A DNA stretch of 33,741 nt from an uncultured Oscillospiraceae bacterium (GTDB lineage Bacteria; Bacillota; Clostridia; Oscillospirales; Oscillospiraceae): the NCBI GenBank assembly GCA_910577415.1, contig CAJTLK010000010.1, positions 1 to 33,741 of the forward strand, read 5' to 3'. Positions 1 to 7,522 of the stretch are shown here, one piece after another. The notes beneath the pieces are model-generated. The model saw only the letters and a list, made by a program, of their open reading frames with translations, was not told where the DNA came from and made no database searches. Each line of letters begins with the position of its first letter. Positions within the stretch are counted from its first letter, which is position 1. The translations under genes and the position numbers were made by a program.

Positions 1-666
1 GACCCCCTCCACCACGTTGCCATGGATCATAAAGGGGGGGATGCAGTAGGTAAAGCCCTTGCCAATCATGAAGTCCCGGCCATAGGCCAGCACTGCCTCG
101 TGGAGCCGAGCAATGTCCCCCAGCAGGTAGTAGAAGCCGTTGCCAGAGACCCGGCCCGCGGCGTCCAGGTCGATGCCGTCGAAGCTCTCCATGATCTCGG
201 TGTGGTAGGGAATGGGGAAGTCGGGCACCAGAGGTTCCCCGAACCGCTCCACCTCCACGTTGGCGGAGTCGTCGGGGCCGATGGGCACGGAGGGGTCAAT
301 GATGTTGGGAATCTGGAGCATAATGTGGCGGATCTTCTCCTCCACAGCGCCCACGGCCTTGTCCAGCCGCGCCAGCTCCTCCTCGTCGGCCTTCACCGCC
401 GCCATGTTCTGGTCGATCTGGGCCTGGATGGCTGCCTTTTCGACGTCATCCGCAGCCTTCTTCAGCTGTCCAAACAGGGGGCCGTTGGCCTTGCTCAGCT
501 TATTTCTTTGGGCCTTCAGTTCGTCCACCTTGCCGATGGTTTCCCGCCGCTGGGCATCCAGAGCGATGACCTCGTCCACCAAGGGGAGCTTGGCGTCCTG
601 AAACTTCTTCTTGATATTTTCCTTGACTGCGTCGGGATTCTCCCGCACAAATTTGATGTCCAGCAT
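1..666 (-). CDS. serS: seryl-tRNA synthetase, N-terminal part (cut by window edge)
   Basis: Class II aminoacyl-tRNA synthetase that charges tRNA-Ser (and tRNA-Sec) in the cytoplasm. The 222 codons present begin MLDIKFVRENPDAV, the standard SerRS start. They run through the N-terminal antiparallel coiled-coil arm that grips the tRNA long variable arm (about residues 25-105, rich in Lys/Glu/Gln/Ala). They then enter the catalytic domain (PFPIPYHTEIMESFDGID and GNGFYYLLGDIARLHEAV). The C-terminal class II motifs 2 and 3 lie beyond the left edge. The start is well set by AGGTGAT about 6 nt upstream. No T-box core (GGTGGNACCGCG) is present in the 157-nt gap upstream, although many Firmicutes serS genes have one. 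That gap holds a parS site and a small TTTTCGCC/GGCGAAAA hairpin at 762-780. Identification is secure; completeness cannot be judged. Confidence 0.96.
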   Translation of the reverse strand, partial: MLDIKFVRENPDAVKENIKKKFQDAKLPLVDEVIALDAQRRETIGKVDELKAQRNKLSKANGPLFGQLKKAADDVEKAAIQAQIDQNMAAVKADEEELARLDKAVGAVEEKIRHIMLQIPNIIDPSVPIGPDDSANVEVERFGEPLVPDFPIPYHTEIMESFDGIDLDAAGRVSGNGFYYLLGDIARLHEAVLAYGRDFMIGKGFTYCIPPFMIHGNVVEGV

Positions 667-807
667 ACAGATCACCTCATTAGAAAAATTAAATTGGAGC
701 CCCCACAAAAGCGGTCCTCATCTTTTGCAGGGAAAGGAAGAAGGAACTCGCGGATATGGAATTTTCGCCAACGGCGAAAAATGGAATGGAACGGGTTTCT
801 TCTGACG

Positions 808-823
808 TGTTTCACGTGAAACA
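808..823. promoter_or_regulatory. parS: parS site 1 (ParB/Spo0J centromere site)
   Basis: A perfect 16-bp palindrome TGTTTCACGTGAAACA, identical to the canonical bacterial parS consensus. It lies directly against the stop codon of the upstream minus-strand gene (824-826) and 141 bp before the serS start. Spo0J loads here as a CTP-dependent clamp and spreads. Confidence 0.95.
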
Positions 824-1384
824 TTAGTATAGCGCGTTGTAAATTTCCATGTACCGATCCAGGGGGCAGAAGCGGTCATTGTCAGTAGCCTTGGTGGTAG
901 GCAGCGCTCCCTCATAGCCCATGGCCTTCATCTCCTGAATGAGCTGTTTGCAGAGCGTGTATTTTTGGCGGACGTAGGCTTCGTCGATCTGCCAGAAATA
1001 GTCCATGGCAGCGACTGCGGCGTCTTGCTGACTGCGGGCGGCGGACTCAGTCTCGTACATCTCTGTCATCGAATCCATAGAATCCCTCAGGCCGTCTATC
1101 TGTGCTTTCAGCGCTTCGTTTTCCTCTCGGAGTTTGGCGCTTTCGTCCATCAGGTTTTGTATGGACTGCACTGCCGAGGAGGACTGCTTTAGCGCGTCGG
1201 TGGCGGCCTGGTCGCTCAGCCGCTGCTGCTGAAAATAGGCCAACAGGAGCAAAAGGAAGGCGACGGCAAAAAGAACGATCAAATACCCACCCAAATTGGA
1301 ACGGCGGGGACGGGCATGTTCAGCTTGATGCTGGAGGTTGGGCCGCTCCCGCTGCTGCAACCTGCGGCCATTGCGTTCGCTCAA
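824..1384 (-). CDS. single-pass membrane coiled-coil protein coupled to spo0J (unknown function)
   Basis: I do not recognise a family. The protein has 186 residues: an Arg/Gln-rich cytoplasmic N-terminus (1-30), one hydrophobic segment (about 31-50, ending LLLLLAY), a likely coiled coil (about 70-122, with KLREENEALKAQIDGL heptads), and a C-terminal extracytoplasmic region with aromatic residues and two cysteines (Cys145, Cys173). The start is TTG, and its TTGA overlaps the stop codon of spo0J, so translation is almost certainly coupled to the partition operon. A parS site touches its stop codon. By architecture it resembles FtsL/DivIC-like or other bitopic coiled-coil division proteins, but no motif supports that identity. 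It does not look like DUF4446, which often follows parB in Clostridia. The gene is real; its function is unknown. Confidence 0.85.
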   Translation of the reverse strand: MSERNGRRLQQRERPNLQHQAEHARPRRSNLGGYLIVLFAVAFLLLLLAYFQQQRLSDQAATDALKQSSSAVQSIQNLMDESAKLREENEALKAQIDGLRDSMDSMTEMYETESAARSQQDAAVAAMDYFWQIDEAYVRQKYTLCKQLIQEMKAMGYEGALPTTKATDNDRFCPLDRYMEIYNALY

Positions 1385-2286
1385 GCCTTGTTCCCTCCCT
1401 TGGTTCCCTTCGCCTTGGCGGAGACCTTCACCTGCTCCAGCAAATCAAGCAAGTCGTTGAGGTCGTCGTCGTTGTAATACTCAAAGCTCAAGGAACCCCG
1501 CTTTGCTCCGTGTATAATGGAGACCTTTCGGCCAAAGCGGGCGGTCAGCTCTTTGGCAGCGGCATCCCGATAGATCCTGTTCGGGTCAGCGGGTTTGCCT
1601 TTGCGCTCCTGAGATTTTTGCCCGTCTTGAAGCAGGGACTTTACCAGAGCTTCGGTCTGGCGAACGGAAAGTCCTTCATTCACCACGCGCTGGGCTGCCT
1701 CCCGCTGTTGGGAACCGGAGGTGAGGGGGAGAAGGGACCGGGCGTGCCCGGCGGAGAGCTTGCCCTCCTCCAACAGCTGAAGCACCGGGTCGGGTAAGTC
1801 CAAAAGACGCACGGCATTGGCAACCACTGGACGGGATTTTCCTACCCGCTGGGCTACCTCCTCCTGGGTGAGGCCATGCTCATTCATCAGCACCTCATAA
1901 CCCTTAGCCTCCTCCACCGGGTTCAGGTCTTCCCGCTGAAGATTTTCAATAAGGCCCAGCTCCATGACCTTCTGCTCGTCGGCTTCAATGATGACGGCTG
2001 GGACTTCGGTAAGTCCGGCCAGCTTTGCCGCCCGCCAGCGCCGCTCTCCGGCGATGATCTGGTAATACCCGGAGCTGAGCCGCCGAACGGTAAGAGGCTG
2101 AATAATTCCGTGGACTCGAACGGAGTCGGCCAAGTCCTGTAAAGCGCCATCCTCAAAGCGCTTTCGGGGCTGGTTCAGTCCCGGTTGGACCTGAGAAATG
2201 GGGAGGGAGAGGGAACCGGAAAGCTCCGGCTGAAGGGCGGCGTCACCCATGAGGGCGCCCAGGCCCTTGCCCAAGCCTTTTGCCAT
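1381..2286 (-). CDS. spo0J: chromosome partitioning protein ParB / Spo0J
   Basis: Binds parS, closes as a CTP-dependent sliding clamp, spreads along DNA, loads SMC and stimulates the Soj ATPase. The protein has 301 residues, normal for the family. The N-terminus MAKGLGKGLGALM is the typical Soj-contacting peptide. The CTP-binding motifs are GERRWR at 80-85 and ENLQREDLN at 114-122. The helix-turn-helix spans about 139-163 (TQEEVAQRVGKSRPVVANAV), and a C-terminal Lys-rich dimer domain follows. At the ParB/Noc specificity positions it has Arg152 and Gly180 (ParB-like), with Ala158 and Asp163 at the two more variable positions. The ATG is preceded by AAGG at about 8 nt. It lies 46 nt after soj and overlaps the next gene by 4 nt, forming a soj-spo0J-membrane protein operon. 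Confidence 0.97.
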   Translation of the reverse strand: MAKGLGKGLGALMGDAALQPELSGSLSLPISQVQPGLNQPRKRFEDGALQDLADSVRVHGIIQPLTVRRLSSGYYQIIAGERRWRAAKLAGLTEVPAVIIEADEQKVMELGLIENLQREDLNPVEEAKGYEVLMNEHGLTQEEVAQRVGKSRPVVANAVRLLDLPDPVLQLLEEGKLSAGHARSLLPLTSGSQQREAAQRVVNEGLSVRQTEALVKSLLQDGQKSQERKGKPADPNRIYRDAAAKELTARFGRKVSIIHGAKRGSLSFEYYNDDDLNDLLDLLEQVKVSAKAKGTKGGNKA

Positions 2287-2315
2287 AGGTCTACCTTCTT
2301 TCTAATAGTAAATAA

Positions 2316-2331
2316 TGCTTCACATAAAACA
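2316..2331. promoter_or_regulatory. degenerate parS-like sequence between soj and spo0J
   Basis: TGCTTCACATAAAACA matches the parS 16-mer at 13 of 16 positions and sits one base past the soj stop codon. It may be a decayed or low-affinity parS. Chance similarity cannot be excluded, but the placement inside the partition operon makes it worth noting. Confidence 0.4.
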
Positions 2332-2332
2332 T

Positions 2333-3091
2333 TCAGGCGTTCTTCGCAATGAGTTCGTCGGCCAGGGCGGCATAGGCTTCGGTGCCCCGGGAATAGCTGT
2401 CGTAGGCGTCGATGGGTTTGCCGTGGCTGGGCGCTTCCGAAAGCCGGACAGTGCGGGGAATAACGGTGGCGTACACCTGGCCGGGGAAATGCCGCTTGAC
2501 CTCCTCTGCCACCTGCATGGAAAGGTTGGTGCGGCTGCTATACATGGTGAGCAAAACACCTTCCATGCCGATCCTGGGATTGAGGGAACGCTTGACGATC
2601 CGCACGGTGCCCAACAAGTCGCTGAGTCCTTCCAGGGCATAATACTCACACTGGACCGGCACCAGCACCGAATCGGCGGCGCACAGGGCATTGAGGGTGA
2701 GCAGCTCCAAAGAGGGGGGGCAGTCGATGAGGATGAAGTCGTAATTTTTATCCACTGCATCCAAGGCGTTTTTCAACAGGTGCTCCCGGTCCGGGATGGC
2801 GATCATCTCGACGCCAGCGCCCGCCAAATTTTTGTTGGAGGGGAGGACGTCACAGTAACGAGTAGAGACAATGGCCTTTTGACAATCCACACTGTTGATA
2901 AGCACGTCATAAATGCTGGGAGAAACGGTGGTCTTGTCCACCCCCAAACCGGAGGTGGCGTTGGCCTGGGGGTCAAAGTCGCACATGAGCACTCGCTTGC
3001 CCTTAGCGCGCAGGGCGGAGGCCAAATTGACGCAGGTGGTGGTTTTTCCCACGCCGCCCTTCTGGTTGACGATGGCGATCCGTTTTGCCAA
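2333..3091 (-). CDS. soj: chromosome partitioning ATPase ParA / Soj
   Basis: Walker-type ParA ATPase that works with Spo0J in origin segregation and, in sporulating Firmicutes, in control of DnaA. The deviant Walker A box NQKGGVGKTTT begins at about residue 9. The DFDPQANATSGLG switch and the LIDCPPSLELLTLNAL Walker B region are intact. I choose the TTG at 3091 (MAKRIAIVNQKGG, 252 residues) because it has AAAGGA about 10 nt upstream and matches the family's usual start. A GTG at 3100 would add three residues but leaves almost no spacing to the Shine-Dalgarno. A good sigma-A promoter lies at 3136-3164, and two perfect parS sites lie just upstream of it. First gene of the soj-spo0J operon. Confidence 0.96.
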   Translation of the reverse strand: MAKRIAIVNQKGGVGKTTTCVNLASALRAKGKRVLMCDFDPQANATSGLGVDKTTVSPSIYDVLINSVDCQKAIVSTRYCDVLPSNKNLAGAGVEMIAIPDREHLLKNALDAVDKNYDFILIDCPPSLELLTLNALCAADSVLVPVQCEYYALEGLSDLLGTVRIVKRSLNPRIGMEGVLLTMYSSRTNLSMQVAEEVKRHFPGQVYATVIPRTVRLSEAPSHGKPIDAYDSYSRGTEAYAALADELIAKNA

Positions 3092-3135
3092 TGGACGCAC
3101 ATCCTTTCTATATGTAAATTGAGGTAGCGAAATCT

Positions 3136-3164
3136 ATTATAACCAGCCGCTGGGAGTTTTTCAA
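3136..3164 (-). promoter_or_regulatory. sigma-A promoter for soj-spo0J
   Basis: Minus-strand TTGAAA (3159-3164), 17-bp spacer, TATAAT (3136-3141). The two parS sites lie 33 and 81 bp upstream of the -35, so ParB spreading could plausibly autoregulate the operon. Confidence 0.75.
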
Positions 3165-3196
3165 TAGAGGAAGCAAAAAAGAATGGAAAAAATAAG

Positions 3197-3212
3197 TGTT
3201 TCACGTGAAACA
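3197..3212. promoter_or_regulatory. parS: parS site 2
   Basis: Perfect palindrome TGTTTCACGTGAAACA in the noc-soj gap. Its start-to-start distance to parS site 3 is 48 bp. Confidence 0.95.
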
Positions 3213-3244
3213 TCCCACGTCGATCAAACCAAAAGACGTGAGAT

Positions 3245-3260
3245 TGTTTCACGTGAAACA
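3245..3260. promoter_or_regulatory. parS: parS site 3
   Basis: Perfect palindrome TGTTTCACGTGAAACA, 27 bp downstream (on the minus strand) of the noc stop codon. It forms a tandem pair with parS site 2 and, with site 1, a cluster that marks the centromere region. Confidence 0.95.
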
Positions 3261-3287
3261 CACGGTGAGAGAATAGAACCAGGATGG

Positions 3288-4097
3288 CTACCTTGGAATG
3301 CGGATAGTAAGTAAAATGGCGTCGTCGGTATCCTGACGCTGGCAGTCGGCGGCAACCCCTGCAGACTGCATCATGCTGAGACCCCGCTTTACCGAGTTGA
3401 GAAAGAGACGAACGTCCTTCAAAATAAAAAGGGGTTTTGCTCTGGGTTTAACAGGTCGGGGTGGGGAAGGGGAGAGCAGGGCGTCTATGTATGCCTCGGT
3501 CTGGGCCACGGTAAGCGCGTTTGCTACTACATAGTGGGCGGCGTCCGTCTGAGAGAAAGCGTCGGGAAGGCGAAGCAGGCTGCGGGCGTGGCGTTCTGTA
3601 AAGCCGCTTTGTCGCAAGAGCTGGAGAGCATCGGGGGGGAGGCGCAGCAGCCGCAGTTTATTGGCTACGGCGGATTGGGATTTGCCAATCTGCTTTGCCA
3701 AAGCCTCTTGGGAAAGGCCGGTCTCATCCAAAAGGGCTTGAAGGGCTTGGGCCTCCTCCAAAAAGTCAAGGTCTCGCCGCTGGAGATTTTCAATCAGGGC
3801 TAAAAGGGAAGATTCCTCCGCATCGGCGGAGACCACAAGACAGGGGACCTGGGAAAGCCCCGCAAGAGCGGCGGCCCGCAGCCGGCGTTCCCCGGAGATC
3901 AGCTCATACCCGCTCTCCGCGCGGCGGACAGAAAGGGGTTGAAGTATGCCGTGGACAGCAATGCTTTGAGCCAGTTCCTCCAGACCATCCTGGGAAAAGC
4001 GCTGCCGGGGCTGGGCAGGGTTTGGAGCAATGGCGGACAGGGGGAGGTATAGGACGCGGGAGGTCTCAAAAAGACCTTTCTTACGGAGAAACGGCAT
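3288..4097 (-). CDS. noc: ParB-family nucleoid occlusion protein Noc
   Basis: A second ParB-like protein (269 residues). Noc binds its own sites across the chromosome and, through CTP-regulated membrane association, blocks FtsZ assembly over the nucleoid. Visible parts are a short amphipathic N-terminus (MPFLRKKGLFET, the membrane-targeting region in Noc), CTP motifs GERRLR (69-74) and ENLQRRDLD (103-111), and a helix-turn-helix (about 127-150). At the positions that separate Noc from ParB specificity it has Gln141, Lys147, Arg152 and Arg169. These are Noc-type, with Arg in place of the usual Lys at the third, so I call Noc rather than a second Spo0J. The start has GGAGGGG about 8 nt upstream. 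The usual Noc site (ATTTCCCGGGAAAT) is not seen in this window. Confidence 0.9.
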   Translation of the reverse strand: MPFLRKKGLFETSRVLYLPLSAIAPNPAQPRQRFSQDGLEELAQSIAVHGILQPLSVRRAESGYELISGERRLRAAALAGLSQVPCLVVSADAEESSLLALIENLQRRDLDFLEEAQALQALLDETGLSQEALAKQIGKSQSAVANKLRLLRLPPDALQLLRQSGFTERHARSLLRLPDAFSQTDAAHYVVANALTVAQTEAYIDALLSPSPPRPVKPRAKPLFILKDVRLFLNSVKRGLSMMQSAGVAADCQRQDTDDAILLTIRIPR

Positions 4098-4147
4098 AAA
4101 AAGCCCCTCCTTCTCGGTGATAAGTGGGAATGGTAGCTATATTCCAT

Positions 4148-4176
4148 ATTTTACCATATTTTTCCGAGAAAAGAGG
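4148..4176 (-). promoter_or_regulatory. possible noc promoter
   Basis: Extended -10 TATGGTAAAAT (TAAAAT at 4148-4153 on the minus strand) with only a weak -35 about 17 bp upstream. No terminator separates noc from yitT, so readthrough from yitT is also possible. Confidence 0.4.
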
Positions 4177-4207
4177 GGAACTTTGTCGTGGGGAAATATT
4201 TTGGAAA

Positions 4208-5074
4208 TTACACCTGGAGAAAGCCCTTACCAAAGATCTCGCTGGAGTTGGTGATGAGCATAAAGGCGTGGGGTTCCATCTTTTTCAGGTAGTTGCGCAG
4301 CAACACCGCCTGATGGCGGGAAAGAGCGGTGAGCACCACATATTGGTCGTGGTGGGTATAGGCCCCCTGGGCCTGCCACACTGTAGCACCCCGGTGAAGT
4401 TCCTCGTTGATATACCGGCACACCAGCTCTTTGTCATGAGTTACCACGGTAAAGGATTTCCGGCGGTTGAGGGACTCAATGGTGGTGTCCACCAGGACCG
4501 ACTTCAGCATCAGGCCCATCAGGGAAAAGAGGCCCGCCTCCACATCAAAGACCCAGAGGGCAGCTGCGGCAATGGCCACATCGGACAACAGCAGGGCGGA
4601 GCCGACATTTAGACCGGTGTATTTTTTCATGATCATGGCGACGATCTCGCTGCCGCCGGTGGAGGCGTCCATATTAAAAAGGACGGCGGAACCCAGGGAG
4701 GGGAGAAGCACGGCAAAAAACAGCTCCAGCATTTTTTGCCCGGTGAAGGGAGCGGACATGGGAAAGGCCCATTCCAGGACCTGAATAAGAACGGAGTAAA
4801 GAATGGAGCAGTAGACCGTTTTCAGATTGAAGCGCCAATCCAAAAAGATAAGGCCCAAGACCAGAAAGGCCAGGGTCAAGATGGTGTTGATAGCGCCGGG
4901 GGTGAGAAGTTCCGACGGAATGATCTTGCCCAAAACAATGGAAAGGCCGGAGACCCCTCCGATGGAAAAGTGATTGGGAAAACGGAAAAAGTAAATGCCC
5001 AAGGCCACCAGGGCGGTGGCAAAGGTCATCACGGTAAACTGCTTCAAATTCTCACGGGTAAAAAAGCGTTTCAT
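4208..5074 (-). CDS. YitT-family membrane protein (DUF161 plus DUF2179)
   Basis: Integral membrane protein of 288 residues in the YitT family, whose transport substrate is not established. The N-terminal two thirds carries about five or six hydrophobic segments with the family's signature stretches (NHFSIGGVSGLSIVLGKI near residue 35, DASTGGSEIVAMIMKK near residue 135). The C-terminal soluble DUF2179 domain begins around residue 200 (SFTVVTHDKELVCRYINEEL) and ends with TNSSEIFGKGF. The ATG at 5074 is chosen over a longer upstream frame because AGGAGG stands 7 nt before it. It follows the SLH/GH18 gene by 31 nt with no terminator, so the two are probably cotranscribed. Confidence 0.9.
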   Translation of the reverse strand: MKRFFTRENLKQFTVMTFATALVALGIYFFRFPNHFSIGGVSGLSIVLGKIIPSELLTPGAINTILTLAFLVLGLIFLDWRFNLKTVYCSILYSVLIQVLEWAFPMSAPFTGQKMLELFFAVLLPSLGSAVLFNMDASTGGSEIVAMIMKKYTGLNVGSALLLSDVAIAAAALWVFDVEAGLFSLMGLMLKSVLVDTTIESLNRRKSFTVVTHDKELVCRYINEELHRGATVWQAQGAYTHHDQYVVLTALSRHQAVLLRNYLKKMEPHAFMLITNSSEIFGKGFLQV

Positions 5075-5105
5075 AAAAGGGCCTCCTGAGCTTTGGTAGC
5101 GGGGG

Positions 5106-6716
5106 TCAGCGCTGGGTAAGGTAGGACGCCACGTTATAATAGGGTAGTTCCGCCCGGTCAGGGATGGTGCCCAGCCGCCACACGGAAACGCCGGTGATCC
5201 CAAACATCCGGGCAAGCTGAAGCTTGGCCGCCACGCTTTGGGTATCCTCGTACCATAGCTTATAGTGTCTGCCGTCGTCCACGGTATATTCGATGTAGGG
5301 GTTAAAACTCTCCGCATCCCAGGTGCGACGGGTGTCCTTCTGTCCCAAGCGCAGGGCAATGGTATCCTTGGCCGGGTGGTAGATGGTGGTGCTTTGGAGA
5401 AGACCCTTTTCGTCCACGTGGAACCCAGCGGTACCAAAGGAGATCTGCAAGGCCAGCTTGCTCCGATCCTGGACTCCGGTGTCAGTATCGGTAATATGCC
5501 GGAGGGCGGTATAGACCTGGGGAAGAGGTGTTACTGGACTATATGTATTGTCAGTGCCCAGGTAGTAGTGGGGGACCTCGGTCCACTGATAGTCATGGGC
5601 CATCAGGATCACTTTATCGCACAACTCTCCCAGGGCGCGGTAGTCGTAGCCGCCGTACCAGGTATCGGGTTGGACGCAGACATAGAGGGTCTTATCCTTG
5701 GGCAGGGCGGCGCGAAGGGCGGTCATAAAGGCGGTGTAGCTGTCCCGGCTGTCACTGCGCAGGCCCTCAAAATCAATGGTAAGACCGGCGTAAGGCTGGG
5801 CGGCGGCGACCAGCTTGGCGACCAGCTCGGTCTGGACGTTGGCGGCCACAGCTGCGTTAAAGGCGGAGGCATTGGCAAAAACGTTCAAATTGCAGGGTAA
5901 CTCGTGCCGGTAAAAGAAGTCGGTGGCGGTGGGATATGCCTCGGGTTTGACCCAGTCGTTGTTGTGATCGGCGGTATCATTGACGATGGGGACGCCGTCG
6001 ATGAGCTGAAACTGGGCCCAGCCTACGCTGACGCCGTCCATGTCAGCGGCAAGTCCAATTTGGGGATAGGAGGAAAAGGCATAAAAGCCATGGAGCCAGT
6101 CGGTCTTGGCGGCGTAACGCTCGTACAGGCGCACCAGCATGGCGGCACACTGCTCCCGGGGAGCGGAGAAGTCGGGAAGAAAACGGAGCTGGCCCAGCTC
6201 CTCCACGCCGTTGAGAATGCCCAGATCATAGGCCACCGCTACCACGCCCCGATCCTCGGCGACGTCGGGGAAGGGAAGCGCGGCGTCTTCAAGACCCTGG
6301 GAGAGCTGACCGTAGCCCAGGGCGCGGACCGCCATGCGGGCCATTTCCAGACGGCTGATGGGGTCATCGGGGCGGAAGGCTCCGGCAGAGTCGATAGCCC
6401 CGTGGGCCGCGGCGGCGTAAATGTAGCCCCTGGCCCAGTGGTGGGACACATCGGAGAGGGTCTCACCGGGGACGGCAATAGGCTCCCAGCCAAAGATACG
6501 ACACAGGACGGTGACAAAAGCGGCCCGGGTCATATCCTCGCCTACGCCGAAACGGCCATCGGGATAGCCCTCCATGAGACCGTAGACGCGGGCCTGTTCC
6601 ACAATGGCGGCGGCCCAGGAATTTTCGGTGTCTGTATAGCCATGGGCCATAGGAGAGAGGGTGGCCGCCAAAAGGGAGGCCATGAGCAGGGAGACAAGAC
6701 GGCGTTTGAGGTGCAT
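5106..6716 (-). CDS. SLH-domain protein with GH18 family glycosidase domain
   Basis: A secreted, wall-anchored protein of 536 residues. It has a signal peptide (1-26, ending SPMAHG), then three SLH repeats (about 28-78, 85-140 and 148-200) that normally bind pyruvylated secondary wall polymer, then a glycoside hydrolase 18 domain (about 205-535). The catalytic motif reads GLTIDFEGL with Glu317 as the presumed acid. KVILMAHDYQW (368-378) and the C-terminal GVSVWRLG match the SleL/YaaH branch that cuts peptidoglycan or spore cortex. A role in wall or cortex remodelling is inferred, not shown. The start is set by AGAAGG 7 nt upstream and by the signal peptide. It is divergent from xpt and leads a probable two-gene operon with yitT. 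Confidence 0.88.
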   Translation of the reverse strand: MHLKRRLVSLLMASLLAATLSPMAHGYTDTENSWAAAIVEQARVYGLMEGYPDGRFGVGEDMTRAAFVTVLCRIFGWEPIAVPGETLSDVSHHWARGYIYAAAAHGAIDSAGAFRPDDPISRLEMARMAVRALGYGQLSQGLEDAALPFPDVAEDRGVVAVAYDLGILNGVEELGQLRFLPDFSAPREQCAAMLVRLYERYAAKTDWLHGFYAFSSYPQIGLAADMDGVSVGWAQFQLIDGVPIVNDTADHNNDWVKPEAYPTATDFFYRHELPCNLNVFANASAFNAAVAANVQTELVAKLVAAAQPYAGLTIDFEGLRSDSRDSYTAFMTALRAALPKDKTLYVCVQPDTWYGGYDYRALGELCDKVILMAHDYQWTEVPHYYLGTDNTYSPVTPLPQVYTALRHITDTDTGVQDRSKLALQISFGTAGFHVDEKGLLQSTTIYHPAKDTIALRLGQKDTRRTWDAESFNPYIEYTVDDGRHYKLWYEDTQSVAAKLQLARMFGITGVSVWRLGTIPDRAELPYYNVASYLTQR

Positions 6717-6764
6717 GTCACAGCCTTCTTTCATCAAATCGAGGATGGAGCGGACTTTAGCCAC

Positions 6765-6793
6765 AGTATAGCAGAAAAGAAATCGAAAAACAA
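6765..6793 (-). promoter_or_regulatory. sigma-A promoter for the SLH/GH18 gene
   Basis: Minus-strand TTGTTT (6788-6793), 17-bp spacer, TATACT (6765-6770). It is back to back with the xpt promoter. Confidence 0.65.
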
Positions 6794-6802
6794 TGACAAG
6801 CC

Positions 6803-6831
6803 TTGCTTTTTGGCGAAGGGTCCTGTAAAAT
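6803..6831 (+). promoter_or_regulatory. sigma-A promoter for xpt
   Basis: TTGCTT (6803-6808), 17-bp spacer, TAAAAT (6826-6831). The predicted leader is only about 15-20 nt, so no purine riboswitch fits here. Confidence 0.65.
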
Positions 6832-6853
6832 GTCAAAAAAAGGAGGCGAGGGC

Positions 6854-7426
6854 ATGAAGCTGCTGGAGGAGCGTATCCGCCGGGATGGCGAGGTCCGGGA
6901 GGAGGGAGCGGTGCTGAAGCTGGACAGTTTCCTCAACCACCAGATGGACGTAGAGCTGTTCAATGAGATGGGAAAAGAATTTTTTCGTCTCTTTGGCGAC
7001 GAGGGAGTGACCAAGCTGCTGACCATTGAGGCCAGCGGCATCGGCATTGCCTGTATCGCCGGACAGTATTTTAACGTGCCCGTACTTTTTGCCAAGAAGA
7101 GCCGGAGCAAAAACATTGATCCCGACGTATACTCCGCCCCGGTGGTTTCCTTTACCCACGGCGGAGTCAACGAGGTCATGGTGTCCAAGCGGTTTTTGGA
7201 GAGGGGGGACCGGGTCCTCCTCATCGACGACTTTCTGGCCAACGGCGCGGCGCTGGACGGGCTGATCTCCATTGTGGAGCAAGCGGGGGCCACCGTAGTG
7301 GGGGCCGGAGTGTGCGTGGAGAAGGCGTTCCAAAGCGGCGGAGTGAGGCTCCGGGGAAGGGGCGTTCGGGTGGAGGCCCTGGCCCGTATCGCTGCCATGA
7401 ACGAAACCGGGATCCAGTTCTGTTGA
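6854..7426 (+). CDS. xpt: xanthine phosphoribosyltransferase
   Basis: Purine salvage enzyme that converts xanthine and PRPP to XMP in the cytosol. The protein has 190 residues, matching the type I PRTase Xpt family (about 190). It begins MKLLEERIRRDGEV and contains LKLDSFLNHQMD, the substrate-binding ASGIG stretch, the PVLFAKK segment, and the PRPP loop VLLIDDFLANGAALDGL. The ATG at 6854 is preceded by AGGAGG with 7-nt spacing; a longer upstream frame exists but lacks such a site. The gene is monocistronic, with its own promoter and a strong terminator. In Bacillus, xpt is controlled by a guanine riboswitch; none is possible in this short leader. PRPP would come from Prs, encoded further along. 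Confidence 0.93.
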   Translation: MKLLEERIRRDGEVREEGAVLKLDSFLNHQMDVELFNEMGKEFFRLFGDEGVTKLLTIEASGIGIACIAGQYFNVPVLFAKKSRSKNIDPDVYSAPVVSFTHGGVNEVMVSKRFLERGDRVLLIDDFLANGAALDGLISIVEQAGATVVGAGVCVEKAFQSGGVRLRGRGVRVEALARIAAMNETGIQFC

Positions 7427-7470
7427 GGGTTCGGGCTTGACCTTGCCGCCGGGATAGAAAAGATAAAGTA

Positions 7471-7502
7471 AGGCCGCCGGGAGTTTTCCCGGCGGCCTTT
7501 TC
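7471..7502. terminator. intrinsic terminator after xpt, probably bidirectional
   Basis: A 12-bp GC-rich stem (AGGCCGCCGGGA / TCCCGGCGGCCT) with a GTTT loop and a T-run on the plus strand. In reverse it also lies 20 nt past the end of the NhaC-family gene. Confidence 0.9.
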
Positions 7503-7522
7503 ACATATGGTTTCGGTATTTC

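Noticed and set aside
667..807. T-box leader for serS
   Set aside because: The gap is short and the conserved GGTGGNACCGCG antiterminator bulge is not present; GAGGACCGC near 710 is only a weak resemblance.
2803..3261. 152-codon frame starting MFHVKQ
   Set aside because: The repeated MFHVK peptides are translated parS palindromes, and the rest is out of frame within soj.
6832..6853. Guanine riboswitch for xpt
   Set aside because: The predicted start point leaves a leader of about 15-20 nt, and no purine-aptamer core is visible upstream.
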